Positions 8,981 to 18,109 of a stretch of 64,000 nt of DNA are shown here, in pieces. A model generated the notes under the pieces. The model did not search any database. It was not told the origin of the DNA and worked only from the letters and a program-made list of their open reading frames with translations. The translations under genes were made by a program, and so were the position numbers. Position 1 is the first letter of the stretch; every line of letters starts with the position of its first letter. Origin of the DNA: Streptomyces daqingensis (GTDB lineage Bacteria > Actinomycetota > Actinomycetes > Streptomycetales > Streptomycetaceae); NCBI RefSeq assembly GCF_014645895.1, contig NZ_BMMP01000014.1:1-64000 (forward strand). The letters are read 5' to 3'.

Positions 8981-9556
8981 TCAGGCGGAGAAGGCGACTG
9001 CGGTGACGTATTCGTATTTGCCCCATTCGCTGCCGAGGTCGGGAAGGGTGTCGTCCCAGGCGTCGGCGAGGGCTTGGTCGTCGCCGGTGTCCCAGGCGTG
9101 GATGATGCGGTCCCAGTTGCGGATGGTGAAGCGACGGAAGTTCAGCACCCTGCGGTGCCGGTTCTGCACGCTGGTCTGGTCGAGGGGGTGGATCTCCACG
9201 CGTGTGCCGCCTTGGGCGTTGAGGCGCTGGCGTAGGTGGTTGGCGATGTTGTGGCGACGGTAGGCGCGGTAGGCGGCGTCGATACGTTCCCTGTTGGCGG
9301 GACTGGGGGTCTGGGTTCGCCGACGCCAGGCGCGCAGAGTGCGGGGGGTGACGGTGATACCGGCCTCGCGCATGGCCCGGTAGCCCGCGGCGGAGCGGGT
9401 GAGGTAGTTGAGGCGGGCGTTGAGGCCGCGGCGGGTGGTGACCGGGGAGATGATGCCGCCTTCGAGGGCGAGGCGGTCCAGGACGTCGGCGGCGGCCTGG
9501 CTGCCCTTGGTGCCGTCGGCGCCGAAGAGGCCGAAGTTGATGTTCCGCTCAGGCAC
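8981..9556 (-). CDS. Putative terminal protein of a linear replicon (Tpg/Tpc-like)
   Basis: 191 residues, starting inside the end of the upstream Tac-like gene (8-bp overlap), so the pair is translationally coupled. The protein is basic. Residues about 70-110 (VTPRTLRAWRRRTQTPSPA, then a long amphipathic helix NRERIDAAYRAYRRHN) look like a helix-turn-helix DNA-binding segment, as in Streptomyces terminal proteins. Terminal proteins cap the 5' ends of linear replicons and prime telomere patching. The evidence is size, basic HTH and partner gene rather than clear sequence identity with classical Tpg. It is therefore a tentative, non-canonical assignment, nearest in arrangement to the SCP1 Tac/Tpc pair. 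It could be an unrelated DNA-binding protein. Confidence 0.4.
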   Translation of the reverse strand: MPERNINFGLFGADGTKGSQAAADVLDRLALEGGIISPVTTRRGLNARLNYLTRSAAGYRAMREAGITVTPRTLRAWRRRTQTPSPANRERIDAAYRAYRRHNIANHLRQRLNAQGGTRVEIHPLDQTSVQNRHRRVLNFRRFTIRNWDRIIHAWDTGDDQALADAWDDTLPDLGSEWGKYEYVTAVAFSA

Positions 9557-10994
9557 CGGCCGCCTCCCCGCGGGTGAGGGTGTAGGTGTTCTTGATCTTC
9601 ACCTGGGCGATGTCGCGGCCTTCGGTGAAGACCGTTTGCCAGTCGCCGATGAGGTGGAGTTCGTCGGTGCCGAGGATCCCCGCGACGGTCAGCCCGTTGG
9701 TGTGGGCCTTGTAGGCCTTGCCCCACAGGTTCGCGAACGCCTGGGAGCGGATGATGTGGACCCAGTCCTGCCGGTTCAGCTCGCGGTTGTAGGTGGAGGA
9801 GCCGGCGGTGGAGACGAACTTGGCGTACATCGCTTTCACATACGCCAGGGTGACCTCGTCGTCTTTCTCCAGCGCGTTCTTCCGCGCGGCCGCGAAGGTG
9901 AGCCGGAGACCTTCCAGGAGGCCTTCGCTCTCGCCGGAGGTCCACGATTCGTGGATCAAAGGTTCTTCGCAGAGGCCGTAGCGGGGGCTGGAGCAGCGCT
10001 GCAGGAGGCGCAGGGTGGATTCGGTGACCCACAGCCGGCCGGGCTCTTCGCGGTTCCCGATCGGGTTGGGCAGCGCCTCGTGGTGCCAGTCGGGCGGGGT
10101 GATCAGGTGCACGCCGGAGCGGCGCTTGTCATAGGCGGGGCCGCCTTCTGCTGGGCCGAGGTGGTGCTCCAGGGTGCCGATCGGCAGATGCGCCTTCAAC
10201 GCGGAGAGGTAGGCGCCGTTGACGTCCAGCGCGGTCACCTCCGCACCCGGGGGCAGAACCGCGTCGGGAGCGCTCCACTTCGGGCGGGCTTCCCAGATGT
10301 CGTTGCCCTCACGACCGGGCTTCTTGTCGAAGATCGGCGGCAGGACGGCGTGGTAGGTGAAGTCGTACCGGCCTGTGCGGCGGCTGATCTCCAGCAGATG
10401 CATCGCATCCGGGATCGCCTTGTACTCCAGATCCGCGATCGCCGCCTCAGCATCCCCACCATTCTCCGACAGCGCTTCGTGGACACGGTCCGCGATGAAC
10501 AGCTCACCCTCACCCGGAGCGTCCTTACCGCTCGCCCGCCCGGGACGCACCTGACGTGCGGGGCGCGAAGTTGAGGCATAGCGCTTCGAGGATGGGACTC
10601 TCGGGGGCGGGGCCGCAGCAGACGGAGCGCGTTCCGCGTGGGCGGTGTTCTGGGACGCAGTATCCGCCCCGGGGGCGGTGGGCCCGTCGTTCCGCGTCTG
10701 CGGCTGCTGAGCCGCTTCACGAACTTCCAGGCGCTTCTGAATACCGGTCAGCAAGTGCACGTACAGGGCGCGGGGCTTGCTCCCCGGCTCCGGCTCCCAC
10801 CGGCCGGTCTCCCACCCGCTGACCGTCTCTCGGGACACCCCGACCTTCACGGCGACCTGGTCCTGCGTCAGCTTCCACGCCCGGCGCAGGCGGCGCCTCT
10901 CCGCGACAGCGGGGAGGCCGTCGTCCACCGGGCCGGTCGCGTCGAGCAAAGCATCAACGGCCGCGAAGTCAGCCTGGGCTCCCGGTCTTTGCAC
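9549..10994 (-). CDS. Putative telomere-associated protein (Tap/Tac-like)
   Basis: 481 residues from a GTG at 10994 with an AAGGGGAG site upstream. Residues about 35-75 form an XRE-type helix-turn-helix (LRRAWKLTQDQVAVKVGVSR, ETVSGWETGRWEP), as in Streptomyces Tap. A long low-complexity linker follows. The C-terminal about 300 residues contain VTALDVNGAYLSALKAHLP, resembling the DxNxxY(P) motif A of protein-primed family B DNA polymerases. A later NGLTVAGILGTDELHLIGDW block could correspond to the other palm motif. SCP1 Tac is known to deoxynucleotidylate its terminal protein. This protein, paired with a small basic HTH protein, fits that role. Family assignment is from motif recognition only. 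Confidence 0.5.
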   Translation of the reverse strand: MQRPGAQADFAAVDALLDATGPVDDGLPAVAERRRLRRAWKLTQDQVAVKVGVSRETVSGWETGRWEPEPGSKPRALYVHLLTGIQKRLEVREAAQQPQTRNDGPTAPGADTASQNTAHAERAPSAAAPPPRVPSSKRYASTSRPARQVRPGRASGKDAPGEGELFIADRVHEALSENGGDAEAAIADLEYKAIPDAMHLLEISRRTGRYDFTYHAVLPPIFDKKPGREGNDIWEARPKWSAPDAVLPPGAEVTALDVNGAYLSALKAHLPIGTLEHHLGPAEGGPAYDKRRSGVHLITPPDWHHEALPNPIGNREEPGRLWVTESTLRLLQRCSSPRYGLCEEPLIHESWTSGESEGLLEGLRLTFAAARKNALEKDDEVTLAYVKAMYAKFVSTAGSSTYNRELNRQDWVHIIRSQAFANLWGKAYKAHTNGLTVAGILGTDELHLIGDWQTVFTEGRDIAQVKIKNTYTLTRGEAAGA

Positions 10995-11303
10995 ACCGCT
11001 CCCCTTTCACTTGCGCATCACCTCACAGCATATTCCACAAAGTGGGGCTGGTCTGCAGTTTCAGCGAACCGCTGATCCTTACGCGACCAGGCAGGCAAGA
11101 ACGAGACGCGACTGCGTGAGATCAAGGTCCCAGCCCGCCGTCAAGCAACGGGAGGAGCGACTCAACCGATGACTAGACCCGTCCCCTGCGCATCAACGGC
11201 AACGACCTGCAGAGGCCTCTGCCTCAGCACTGGGGCAGAGGGCAGCCAGGCCGCCTCGGGCGCCACCAGCCCAGTCGTTCAGCCGACAAAGAGGGGGGCG
11301 AAC
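10995..11303. other. Intergenic stretch
   Basis: No gene supported. It carries the promoter region and the AAGGGGAG ribosome-binding site of the Tac-like gene. Confidence 0.4.
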
Positions 11304-11890
11304 TCAACGTTGGACCGGGTATCGCAGATGAAGGGCGCGGCGTCCCTCTACGACGATCGGGTCCTCGAGGAATTGGCGGCCTCGATCCAGCTTGCCGAAG
11401 TAGGGGATTCCCTCGCCGAAGAGCACCGGCACCAGGCTTACGCACACCTCATCCAGCAGACCGAGATCGAGTGCAGCCTGGATGACGGTCGCGCTCGCGA
11501 CGGTGACGTCCTTCTCCCCGCGATCTGCCGAGCCCGGCCGATCGCCGCCTCGACACCGCTGACGAAGGTCGTCGTCGGCCACCTCGTCTCCGCGTTCGCG
11601 GGCGGTCGGTGAGTGACCACGACAACGGGAGCGCCCGCTGGATGCTTGTCCCCCCAGCCATCGGCGATGTCGAACAACCGCCGCCCGGCGACGATCGCAC
11701 CGCATTCGTCGGTCAGCTCCCGCAGCATCTGCGCGCTGGCGTCATCGACGCGGAAGGAGACGGTCTCGTTGGGGTTCGCCACAGGTACGTCCCCCGCCTC
11801 GTACCACTCGAACAACTCCCCTGGCCGGTCCTCGAAATCCGCAACGAAGCCGTCCAACGACATCGTCATATGGCTGATCACTTTGCCCAC
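11304..11890 (-). pseudogene. RibD/dihydrofolate reductase-like protein, frameshifted
   Basis: The GTG start at 11890 opens VGKVISHMTMSLDGFVADFE, the classic beginning of RibD C-terminal-domain dihydrofolate reductase-like proteins. It continues correctly through IVAGRRLFDIADGWGDKHP and VVVTHRPP to AAIGRARQIAG. There the frame is lost. The remainder (EKDVTVASATVIQAALDLGL, then LFGEGIPYFGKLD and GRRALHLRYPVQR) continues in the next frame to 11304. The break falls at a run of four G on the coding strand (C run 11516-11519). One extra G would restore a full-length protein of about 195 residues. It is either a recent frameshift or a sequencing error. No catalytic role is established for this subfamily. 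Confidence 0.75.
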
Positions 11891-11992
11891 CGGAGGCTCC
11901 CTGACTGATCGTCGACTGTCCTCCTGTACCGACCTCGTGTGCAGGGGAATTCATCGCCACGCCGCTCCGGGCCTGAAGAGGAACTCCAATCC

Positions 11993-13195
11993 CTATGTGG
12001 GCAGCGGCGTTCCGCTCGGTGTGGACTCCTCGGAGGCCTTGGGTGAAGGCAGCGACGGAGCATCGGTGTGTACCTTCTCGGAGGACGCGCGGGTGCCGAA
12101 ACGCTTCAACGGGCCTGCGGGCAACCAGATCGCATCGGCGGACAGCATGGCAAGCGAGAAGTACGGAAGTCCCATCAAGAGTGCGATGCCGCAGTGTTCG
12201 AAGAAGGTGGCGGCCAGCATCCAGTTCTTCGCCCGGGGGTGCAGCAGCGCAAGGGGGAAGCAGACCTGCAGGAACAGCGTGGCCCAGGTCAGCAGGGCGA
12301 CGAGGGTCTGACTGGAACAGATGGCGTCGGTGAGGGCTGGGAACGGGGTACCTACCGCGCGGAGGGCGTAGTAGACGGCGGTGCCCTCTCTCCAGGTCTC
12401 CCCGGCGAGCTTCGCCGTGCCCGCCGAGTAGTACACGAGAATGACCTGTCCCAGCATCAGAGCGACAGCCGCGTTGTGTACGGCGTTGCCCGCTGCCTCC
12501 AGCCAGCGTGCCTGCACGCTCTCAGGGGTCCGGCGCGCCCACCAAGCCCAGCCCTGGCCGGCCCACGCCAGCACCAGTGCAGTCACCAGCCAGAGACGGC
12601 CGGCGCTCGCTCCCAGGACACACACGGCAAGCAGAGCACCCACCGCCAGCCACACGACGACGCCGTGCCACCCCACTTGGGCGCTGCCCCTGCGGGCTCG
12701 CCGGGCATCAAGCGACCACTCCCGCCCGCATCGTGAAGCCAGGAGATAGATGGCGGTGTAGCGGACAAGGCTGTCGGCACCGTACTCCAAGGGCTGGGCG
12801 TAGTTCTGCAACGAGCAGACGCCCAGCAGGAACAACACGCACGCCAGGCGCGTATGCCAGCCGACCAGCAGTTGCACACTCGCGACGACGGCCAGGAGGT
12901 ATACACACAGGTGCCAGCCCGGTGACGCGGAAAGCGAGAGCAAGCTCAGGGAGGGGGCGCTGTCGAGCGCGTCCGAAGCCATTCCCCACGTCCACGCCCC
13001 CTCGAGGCCGTAGATGCTCTCCCGTTGCGGCCAGTCGCAGAACAGCGCAACCAGCCAGGAGACTGCGACCCCGATGCGGACCAGTGCTACCTGCCGCCCG
13101 CGGCGTGATTTCTGCGTCAGCCAGTCCGCTGCCCGGGTGAGCGCACCCGTCCTGGTTCCGGCCACGGAAGCCTTCTCGTAACCTGCCCCCGTCAT
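11993..13195 (-). CDS. HTTM-domain membrane protein
   Basis: 400 residues with about eight hydrophobic segments. Signatures of the HTTM (horizontally transferred transmembrane, vitamin K-dependent carboxylase-like) family are visible: LVRIGVAVSWLVALFCDWP near the N-terminus, SLQNYAQPLEYGADSLVRY in the centre, LMLGQVILVYYSAGTAKLAG, and FFEHCGIALLMGLPYFSLAM near the end. It overlaps the upstream DUF5819-like gene by 4 bp, which indicates a coupled pair; such pairs are frequent in actinobacteria. The real substrate is unknown. The last about 40 residues are polar and probably cytoplasmic. Confidence 0.75.
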   Translation of the reverse strand: MTGAGYEKASVAGTRTGALTRAADWLTQKSRRGRQVALVRIGVAVSWLVALFCDWPQRESIYGLEGAWTWGMASDALDSAPSLSLLSLSASPGWHLCVYLLAVVASVQLLVGWHTRLACVLFLLGVCSLQNYAQPLEYGADSLVRYTAIYLLASRCGREWSLDARRARRGSAQVGWHGVVVWLAVGALLAVCVLGASAGRLWLVTALVLAWAGQGWAWWARRTPESVQARWLEAAGNAVHNAAVALMLGQVILVYYSAGTAKLAGETWREGTAVYYALRAVGTPFPALTDAICSSQTLVALLTWATLFLQVCFPLALLHPRAKNWMLAATFFEHCGIALLMGLPYFSLAMLSADAIWLPAGPLKRFGTRASSEKVHTDAPSLPSPKASEESTPSGTPLPT

Positions 13196-13857
13196 GACTG
13201 CCCCTTCACGTCCTGGTCTTCGGCCTGCACCTCAAGCCACTGCGATGCTTCTCGCACGAAGCGCATACGCTCCCCGCCATGCAGCGCCGGCTGCCACGGC
13301 GACCTCGTCCAGTCAGGGACGATCACTCGGGCCTGCACCTTCGTGATCCGGCCCTGCGGAACATGGCCGGCGAGCCGCGACACCAGCACGCGGGACAGGT
13401 AACGCTGCATGCGCTGCCTTTGCTCGGGGTCCCTGGCCGCGCGGAAACGCGGCAGGGCGGTGGGGAGTTGGTTGAGCTCGGCGTGGCTGAGGAAGATCCG
13501 CCCCTGCGTAGTCCTGCTCTCCTGGGCAGTGAGGTCGATCCACCGTGAGGTGACCGTTCCCCGTGACCCCTCGACGCGGACGCGTGCCTCGACGTACCCC
13601 GCGTGCGGTTCAGGAGCGAACAGTCGCCATCGCGCGTGCCATTCCGGCAGCAGCCAACTGCGCGTCACCGTCGCCGTGGCCTGGGACGCGGAAGCGGGCG
13701 CCGCCACGTATCCCAGCGACATCAGCGCGTGTACCACCGCCAGCAGCACTGCCATTACGCAGACACCCCAGGCGGCCCAGCGTGGCCCACGAGAAAAGGC
13801 GCCCAATCCGGCCCTGGGAGTGGCTTGTTGCTCTTTGGCCCAACTCTCTGTACGCAT
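13192..13857 (-). CDS. DUF5819-like membrane-anchored protein
   Basis: 221 residues. One transmembrane helix (residues about 28-50, AAWGVCVMAVLLAVVHALMS) anchors a domain beginning with the conserved WLLPEWHARWRLFAPEPHAG block (residues about 69-88), typical of DUF5819 proteins. A beta-rich stretch (ARVRVEGSRGTVTSRWIDLT) and a basic helical segment (DPEQRQRMQRYLSRVLVSRL) follow. The gene is translationally coupled to the HTTM gene, so the two products probably act as a complex at the membrane. Biochemical function unknown. Confidence 0.7.
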   Translation of the reverse strand: MRTESWAKEQQATPRAGLGAFSRGPRWAAWGVCVMAVLLAVVHALMSLGYVAAPASASQATATVTRSWLLPEWHARWRLFAPEPHAGYVEARVRVEGSRGTVTSRWIDLTAQESRTTQGRIFLSHAELNQLPTALPRFRAARDPEQRQRMQRYLSRVLVSRLAGHVPQGRITKVQARVIVPDWTRSPWQPALHGGERMRFVREASQWLEVQAEDQDVKGQS

Positions 13858-14258
13858 CGCCAGAAAGATCGTGGAACTGAACTACGCGCTCAAAACCACC
13901 ACGCCCAAGCGGAACGCCGAGCCACCCGCACGAGTGAAAGAAGGGATCGCGCTACCGGGAGAGCATTCGGCTCGCGGCGATGCACCGCGCTGCCCCTGGG
14001 ACGAGTCCTCACAACACCCGGTAGAGGCAGGGGATTTGGTGGGGGCCCGGGCTCTTTCCTCACGCAGGACGGCGGGTCTCAGAAGGTGGTGCCGTCGCGA
14101 AGCATGGCGAGGCTGTCGTCATACAAGCGATAGGCCCGAGACGCCGCTGACGACGTCGACGGCGCCGTAATCGCACGTACCTGACCGCACCACCCTCGAC
14201 CGGCTGCGGGAGCGAACGCGAGACGAGCCGCCTTGGAACCCTCGGCTGCTCCTTGAGG
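13858..14258. other. Intergenic stretch
   Basis: About 400 bp with no supportable gene; the open frames here lack coding bias and ribosome-binding sites. It should contain the promoter of the DUF5819/HTTM pair. Confidence 0.4.
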
Positions 14259-15638
14259 TCAGGTGCCCGCCGGGAACTTGCCCTCGGTGATGAACCATTC
14301 GCGGTTGATCGATGGGAAGTCGATGTGCTTCGACGGGCGGTTGCCGATGATCACGAACGGCAGCTGCGCGAACAGCGAGCTCTCGAGGGTGAGTCCCCCG
14401 TACAGCTTCCACTGGCCGCCCCCCTGAGCGCCGTCGGTGAACTCGCCTGTCGCCCGCAGGTACGGGCCGATGAAGGCGACAACGCCCACAGTGTCGTAGA
14501 GGCTGACGTTCGCCTCAGGACCGACCGCCGTGCGCAGTTCGCCCTTGCCGGAGACGTCGACCGTGCCGCCCGGAAGCGTCTCGCCGTCCGCACTGCTCTC
14601 CGGCTCCCAGCCCGACGCGTCCGAGTACCGCGTGCCCACCTTCACCGATCCGGTCGCGTCCTGGTCGACGTCGACCTGTACTTGGCCGTTCGCTTTCACC
14701 TTCGCGACCAGGCTCAGCTTCACTGTGACGACGACCGGCACCGGGCCGACCATGATCACGGGGTGGGCCGTCGCCTCGGCCAGCGGGAGACGCCGGTCGA
14801 AGTCGGCCTCGACGGTGCCCTTCACGCGCCAACTGGCCTTGTAATCCGTGCCGATGCCGACCGATGCGGTGACTTCGGCCGGGTCGTCCGAGCCGTTCCC
14901 GTCGTAGGAGAAGTCGACCTCGGGTGAGACCTCCAGGGAGCCGTCCAGCACGGTCCCGGGGATCTCCCCCTCATCGGGGCCGGGGAGCTCGGTGTCGAAG
15001 TCGAAACGCAGGTCGCTGCCTCTGGTGCCCGCGCCTTGCGATTCCTTCCCGGGTCCCGTCGTTCCGCGTGCGCTCTCCGCCCCGTTCCTCGCCACCTCGA
15101 GCCCCTGCACCTGCGGGTCGACCTTCCAGGCTGAGGACGAGACGGGGACCTGGCCGTCGGCCTTCGCCCCGCCGAGAACCTCCGCCAAGTTGGTGCGGGA
15201 CGTGCGGAGTTCGGCCTTGCCGCTCTCCTGGGACCGCACCTTCCTGACCTTGACGAGCGCACCCTCGGGGGCTGCGTCCGTGGGCGGGCTGGCGATCACG
15301 TCGCCCTCGCGGACGTCGATGCCGTCGGTGCTGCCGCCCCGGTCCTTCTGGCTGAGAACGGCCCGGCCCGCCTTGGCGTCGTAGGAGGACAGCGTGACGT
15401 CCGCGTCCTTGAGGGTGTTCGGCCCCCGGCGGTCCGAGGGACGGCTGATCCTCGCGGAGTCGGACCGGGCTCGCGCGACTTTGAGTTCGGAGGCCGGGTT
15501 CCGGCTGCCGTCCGCGGAGGCGCCGTTCGGGCCGGCGGCCTCGGAGGTACCGAACGCGCTCGGAACCGCGATGCCCGCCGCCAGCAGGCCGGATATGCAG
15601 ATCACGGAGAACCAGGCGCGGCCAGTAACACGCTTCAC
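14259..15638 (-). CDS. Large secreted protein of unknown function
   Basis: About 459 residues from a GTG at 15638, chosen because an AGAGG site lies 6 nt upstream and the resulting N-terminus (VKRVTGRAWFSVICISGLLAA) is a good Sec signal peptide. The mature protein begins with a Ser/Asp/Gly-rich region. A beta-rich part then shows short repeats of an LEVSPEVDFSYDGNGSDD kind. The C-terminal part (GPYLRATGEFTDGAQGGGQW, KLYGGLTLESSLFAQLP) resembles an extracellular beta-sandwich or beta-barrel. No catalytic motif was recognised. It is likely a cell-surface or secreted structural protein and appears monocistronic. Confidence 0.6.
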   Translation of the reverse strand: MKRVTGRAWFSVICISGLLAAGIAVPSAFGTSEAAGPNGASADGSRNPASELKVARARSDSARISRPSDRRGPNTLKDADVTLSSYDAKAGRAVLSQKDRGGSTDGIDVREGDVIASPPTDAAPEGALVKVRKVRSQESGKAELRTSRTNLAEVLGGAKADGQVPVSSSAWKVDPQVQGLEVARNGAESARGTTGPGKESQGAGTRGSDLRFDFDTELPGPDEGEIPGTVLDGSLEVSPEVDFSYDGNGSDDPAEVTASVGIGTDYKASWRVKGTVEADFDRRLPLAEATAHPVIMVGPVPVVVTVKLSLVAKVKANGQVQVDVDQDATGSVKVGTRYSDASGWEPESSADGETLPGGTVDVSGKGELRTAVGPEANVSLYDTVGVVAFIGPYLRATGEFTDGAQGGGQWKLYGGLTLESSLFAQLPFVIIGNRPSKHIDFPSINREWFITEGKFPAGT

Positions 15639-15995
15639 GTGGAACCTCTTCGCTCGCGCGGGCACACGGCCCGTGGGGGGTGGGGGCGCCACAAGCTACT
15701 CCGCGGTTATCCGGGTTCCAAGCACGCGGCGAATACCTGTCACGATCCGAGCATTCGCGCCGCGGGGAGTCGTGTCACGTGCGTTTCGAGAGCGGCACAC
15801 ACGCACCGCCGGCCCCGTGCCCGGCGCCCTGATGCTCTCGGACGTGCCTGCTGGCTGACATCGGGAACGGAGCACGGGGGCGCGTCAACCGGGAGTGGCT
15901 GCGCGTTGGTTCTGCCTGCGCCGGCACGTCGCGCCCGGACCGTATTCCGGCGGGTCGGCCTGCCGGCGTACGGTCCGGGTGCTCGCGGTGTTGCT
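15639..15995. other. Intergenic stretch with terminator
   Basis: It holds the promoter of the secreted-protein gene on one side and, at 15934-15979, the hairpin annotated separately. No gene is supported. Confidence 0.4.
15934..15979 (-). terminator. Terminator of the acetyltransferase gene
   Basis: The perfect arms CCCGGACCGTA (15934-15944) and TACGGTCCGGG (15969-15979), with an inner CCGGC/GCCGG stem, lie 17 bp beyond the stop codon of the minus-strand GNAT gene. Confidence 0.6.
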
Positions 15996-16502
15996 CTACG
16001 CCTCTGCCGGCTCGCGGAGCGAGCGGTGCATGATGTGCAGCCCGACGTAGCCCTCCGTCGGATGCCGGAACCCCTCGGGCAGCGTGCCCAGGATCTCGAA
16101 GCCGAGGGACTCGTACAGCTTCACCGCGTGCCTGTTCGTCTCGACGACCGCGTTGAACTGCATCGCCCGGAAGCCGGCCGCGCACGCCCACTCCATCGTG
16201 TACTCGCACAGCGCCCGGCCCACCCCCCGTCCGCCGTGCACCGGGTCGACCATGTAGCTGGCGCTGGCGATATGCGAGCCGTTGCCCTTGTGGTTCGTGT
16301 TCATCTTGGCGGTGCCCAGGACGGTTCCCGCGTCGTCGACGGCGACGACGGTGCGGTCCGGGGCCGGCAGGAGCCACCAGCCCTGGCCCTGCTCCTCGCT
16401 GAGGTCGTTCGGGAAGGTGAAGGTCTCCCCCGCTGCGACGATCTTGTGGAAGAAAGGCCAGATGGCGGGCCAATCCTCGGTACTGGCTTCCCTGATCAAC
16501 AT
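15996..16502 (-). CDS. GNAT-family N-acetyltransferase
   Basis: 168 residues from an ATG at 16502 (MLIREASTEDWPAIWPFF). The whole protein is one GNAT fold. Motif A, with the acetyl-CoA pyrophosphate loop, is read as ASYMVDPVHGGRGVGRALCE. The C-terminal NAVVETNRHAVKLYESLGFE is the typical end-of-fold helix and strand. The subfamily resembles the RimI/phosphinothricin-type acetyltransferases (ETFTFPNDLSEEQGQGWW), but I cannot assign a substrate. It is the last gene before the biosynthetic cluster and is separated from it by about 190 bp, so I treat it as outside the cluster. Confidence 0.85.
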   Translation of the reverse strand: MLIREASTEDWPAIWPFFHKIVAAGETFTFPNDLSEEQGQGWWLLPAPDRTVVAVDDAGTVLGTAKMNTNHKGNGSHIASASYMVDPVHGGRGVGRALCEYTMEWACAAGFRAMQFNAVVETNRHAVKLYESLGFEILGTLPEGFRHPTEGYVGLHIMHRSLREPAEA

Positions 16503-16688
16503 GCGGACACGATGCCGGTACAGCGTGCGGGACCGCAATCGCTTTCGCTGCCAGGGCAACTACCGGGCGCCGCCCGCAGATTCCGCAGAGCGGCGCGTAC
16601 GGGGGTGGAATCCGCTCGGCGCCCGCCGCAAGGCCGGTCCTGGCCTCGGGACGGGCGCCGGTGACGGCACGATGCGCATGCGGAGAGG

Positions 16689-17966
16689 TCAGACCGTGCC
16701 CGGCTCCGGGGATGTGACGCGGAAGAGGAAGGACAGGCCGGCGGCGTTCTCCCGGGCGCGGGCGAGGGCCTCCTCGGCGTCCGGTGCCGACGCACGGGCC
16801 CGTGCGATACGGGCGAAGGAACCCTGGCCCGACAGCTCCTCCCCCGGCGACAGCAGCACGGTCACACCCGGGTCGAGGTCGTCGGCCTCCACGCCGTCCG
16901 CGAGTCCCACGTAGGTTCCCGACGCCTCAGGGGCGGTGTACCAGATCGCCTCGCAGCGCGGTTCGGCGTCCGCCTCCAGGATGGAGCGGATGTCCGGGAG
17001 GACCTTCTCGCCGAAGGCCTGCCGGGTCTGGAAGTCGATCATGTCGACGCCCACCGCGTCCTTGACCAGGTTGAAGATCTCGTCGCCGCCCACACGCAGG
17101 TGGGTCTCGATGACTCGCGGCCCGTCGGCGGTCAGCACGACCTCGGTGTGCGTGGGGCCGAACTCCACGCCCAGGGCGTCCAGGACGCGTCGTGCGTGGT
17201 CCTCGACCGCCTCCCTGACGTCCGCTTCCAGGGGCGCCGGCAGGACGTGGCCCAGCTCCACCATGTTGACGGGGTCCGAGAACTTGCGCGTGACGGCGAG
17301 GACGACGTGCTCGGCCGCCTCGGAGAAGGCCTCGACGCTGTACTGCGGCCCCTCGTGGTACTGCTCCGCCAGCACCCCCAGCCGGGCGATGCCCGGGAAG
17401 TCACCCGCAGCGGTGCGGTAGGCGGCTGCCGCTTCGTTCGGCGAGCGGACGACGGTGACCCCGAAACTCGCGGTGCCCGCCGTGGGCTTGACGATGAACG
17501 GGTACCCCGCCTCCTCGCCGAACGCGAGCAGGTCCGCCTCGTTGTACGCGCGTCCCGCCTTCGTGTCGTCCACTCCGGCCTCGCGCAGCCGCTCGCGCAT
17601 GGCGTGCTTGTCCTGCACGAGACGTACGGTCTCCGGGCTGTGGGTGGCGACGCCGAGGGCCTCGCCGACGGCCGCCGCTCGGTCCTGGTCGTGCTCCCAG
17701 AACGTGGTGATCCTGGTGACCGGCTCCAGCGCGTGGACGGCCCGCGCCAAAGCGATGACCTCCTTGACCGGGGTGTCCTGACGTACCGCCAGCACCCGCT
17801 GGTAGTCACCGGACTCGGTGATGCGGGCCAGGTGCTCGGGCCGGCAGATCACCGAGATCCGCACCGACTCGTCGAGGGCGCGCAGCCGCGCGGCGTAGTC
17901 CAGCCGCGGGCCGATCGCGAACATCAGGAAGTGGTCCGGCGTGCGCTTCGGGTCCAGGTCAGCCAT
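16689..17966 (-). CDS. ATP-grasp amino acid/peptide ligase
   Basis: 425 residues from an ATG at 17966 (MADLDPKRTPDHFLMFAIGP). Domains in order: N-terminal Rossmann-like domain (1-110); ATP-grasp central domain with VRLVQDKHAMRERLREAGVD and the lysine-bearing PFIVKPTAGTASFGVTVVRS; C-terminal grasp with LGVEFGPTHTEVVLTADGPR and the metal-binding VIETHLRVGGDEIFN. In the last motif the usual ExN metal ligand pair appears as ETHLR. L-amino acid ligases of this class activate a carboxylate as an acyl phosphate and attach an amine. It is the last gene of the leftward operon, 143 bp after the thioesterase. It is one of five ATP-grasp domains in the cluster. Confidence 0.85.
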   Translation of the reverse strand: MADLDPKRTPDHFLMFAIGPRLDYAARLRALDESVRISVICRPEHLARITESGDYQRVLAVRQDTPVKEVIALARAVHALEPVTRITTFWEHDQDRAAAVGEALGVATHSPETVRLVQDKHAMRERLREAGVDDTKAGRAYNEADLLAFGEEAGYPFIVKPTAGTASFGVTVVRSPNEAAAAYRTAAGDFPGIARLGVLAEQYHEGPQYSVEAFSEAAEHVVLAVTRKFSDPVNMVELGHVLPAPLEADVREAVEDHARRVLDALGVEFGPTHTEVVLTADGPRVIETHLRVGGDEIFNLVKDAVGVDMIDFQTRQAFGEKVLPDIRSILEADAEPRCEAIWYTAPEASGTYVGLADGVEADDLDPGVTVLLSPGEELSGQGSFARIARARASAPDAEEALARARENAAGLSFLFRVTSPEPGTV

Positions 17967-18109
17967 GGGAGGGCCTTTCGTCAGGTCGGGAGGGTGGGGA
18001 CGGGGTGCGGGGCGTGAGACGGAGAGCAGCTGTCGCGTGCGGGTGGAGCGAAGGTCTCGGGGCGCGGCGGTCCGGAAGTGCGGGACCGCGTACGGCCGTT
18101 CCGTGTGCC

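Noticed and set aside
13858..14258. Plus-strand frames across 13409-14170 as possible genes
   Set aside because: They are antisense to the DUF5819-like gene for most of their length and lack coding bias beyond it.
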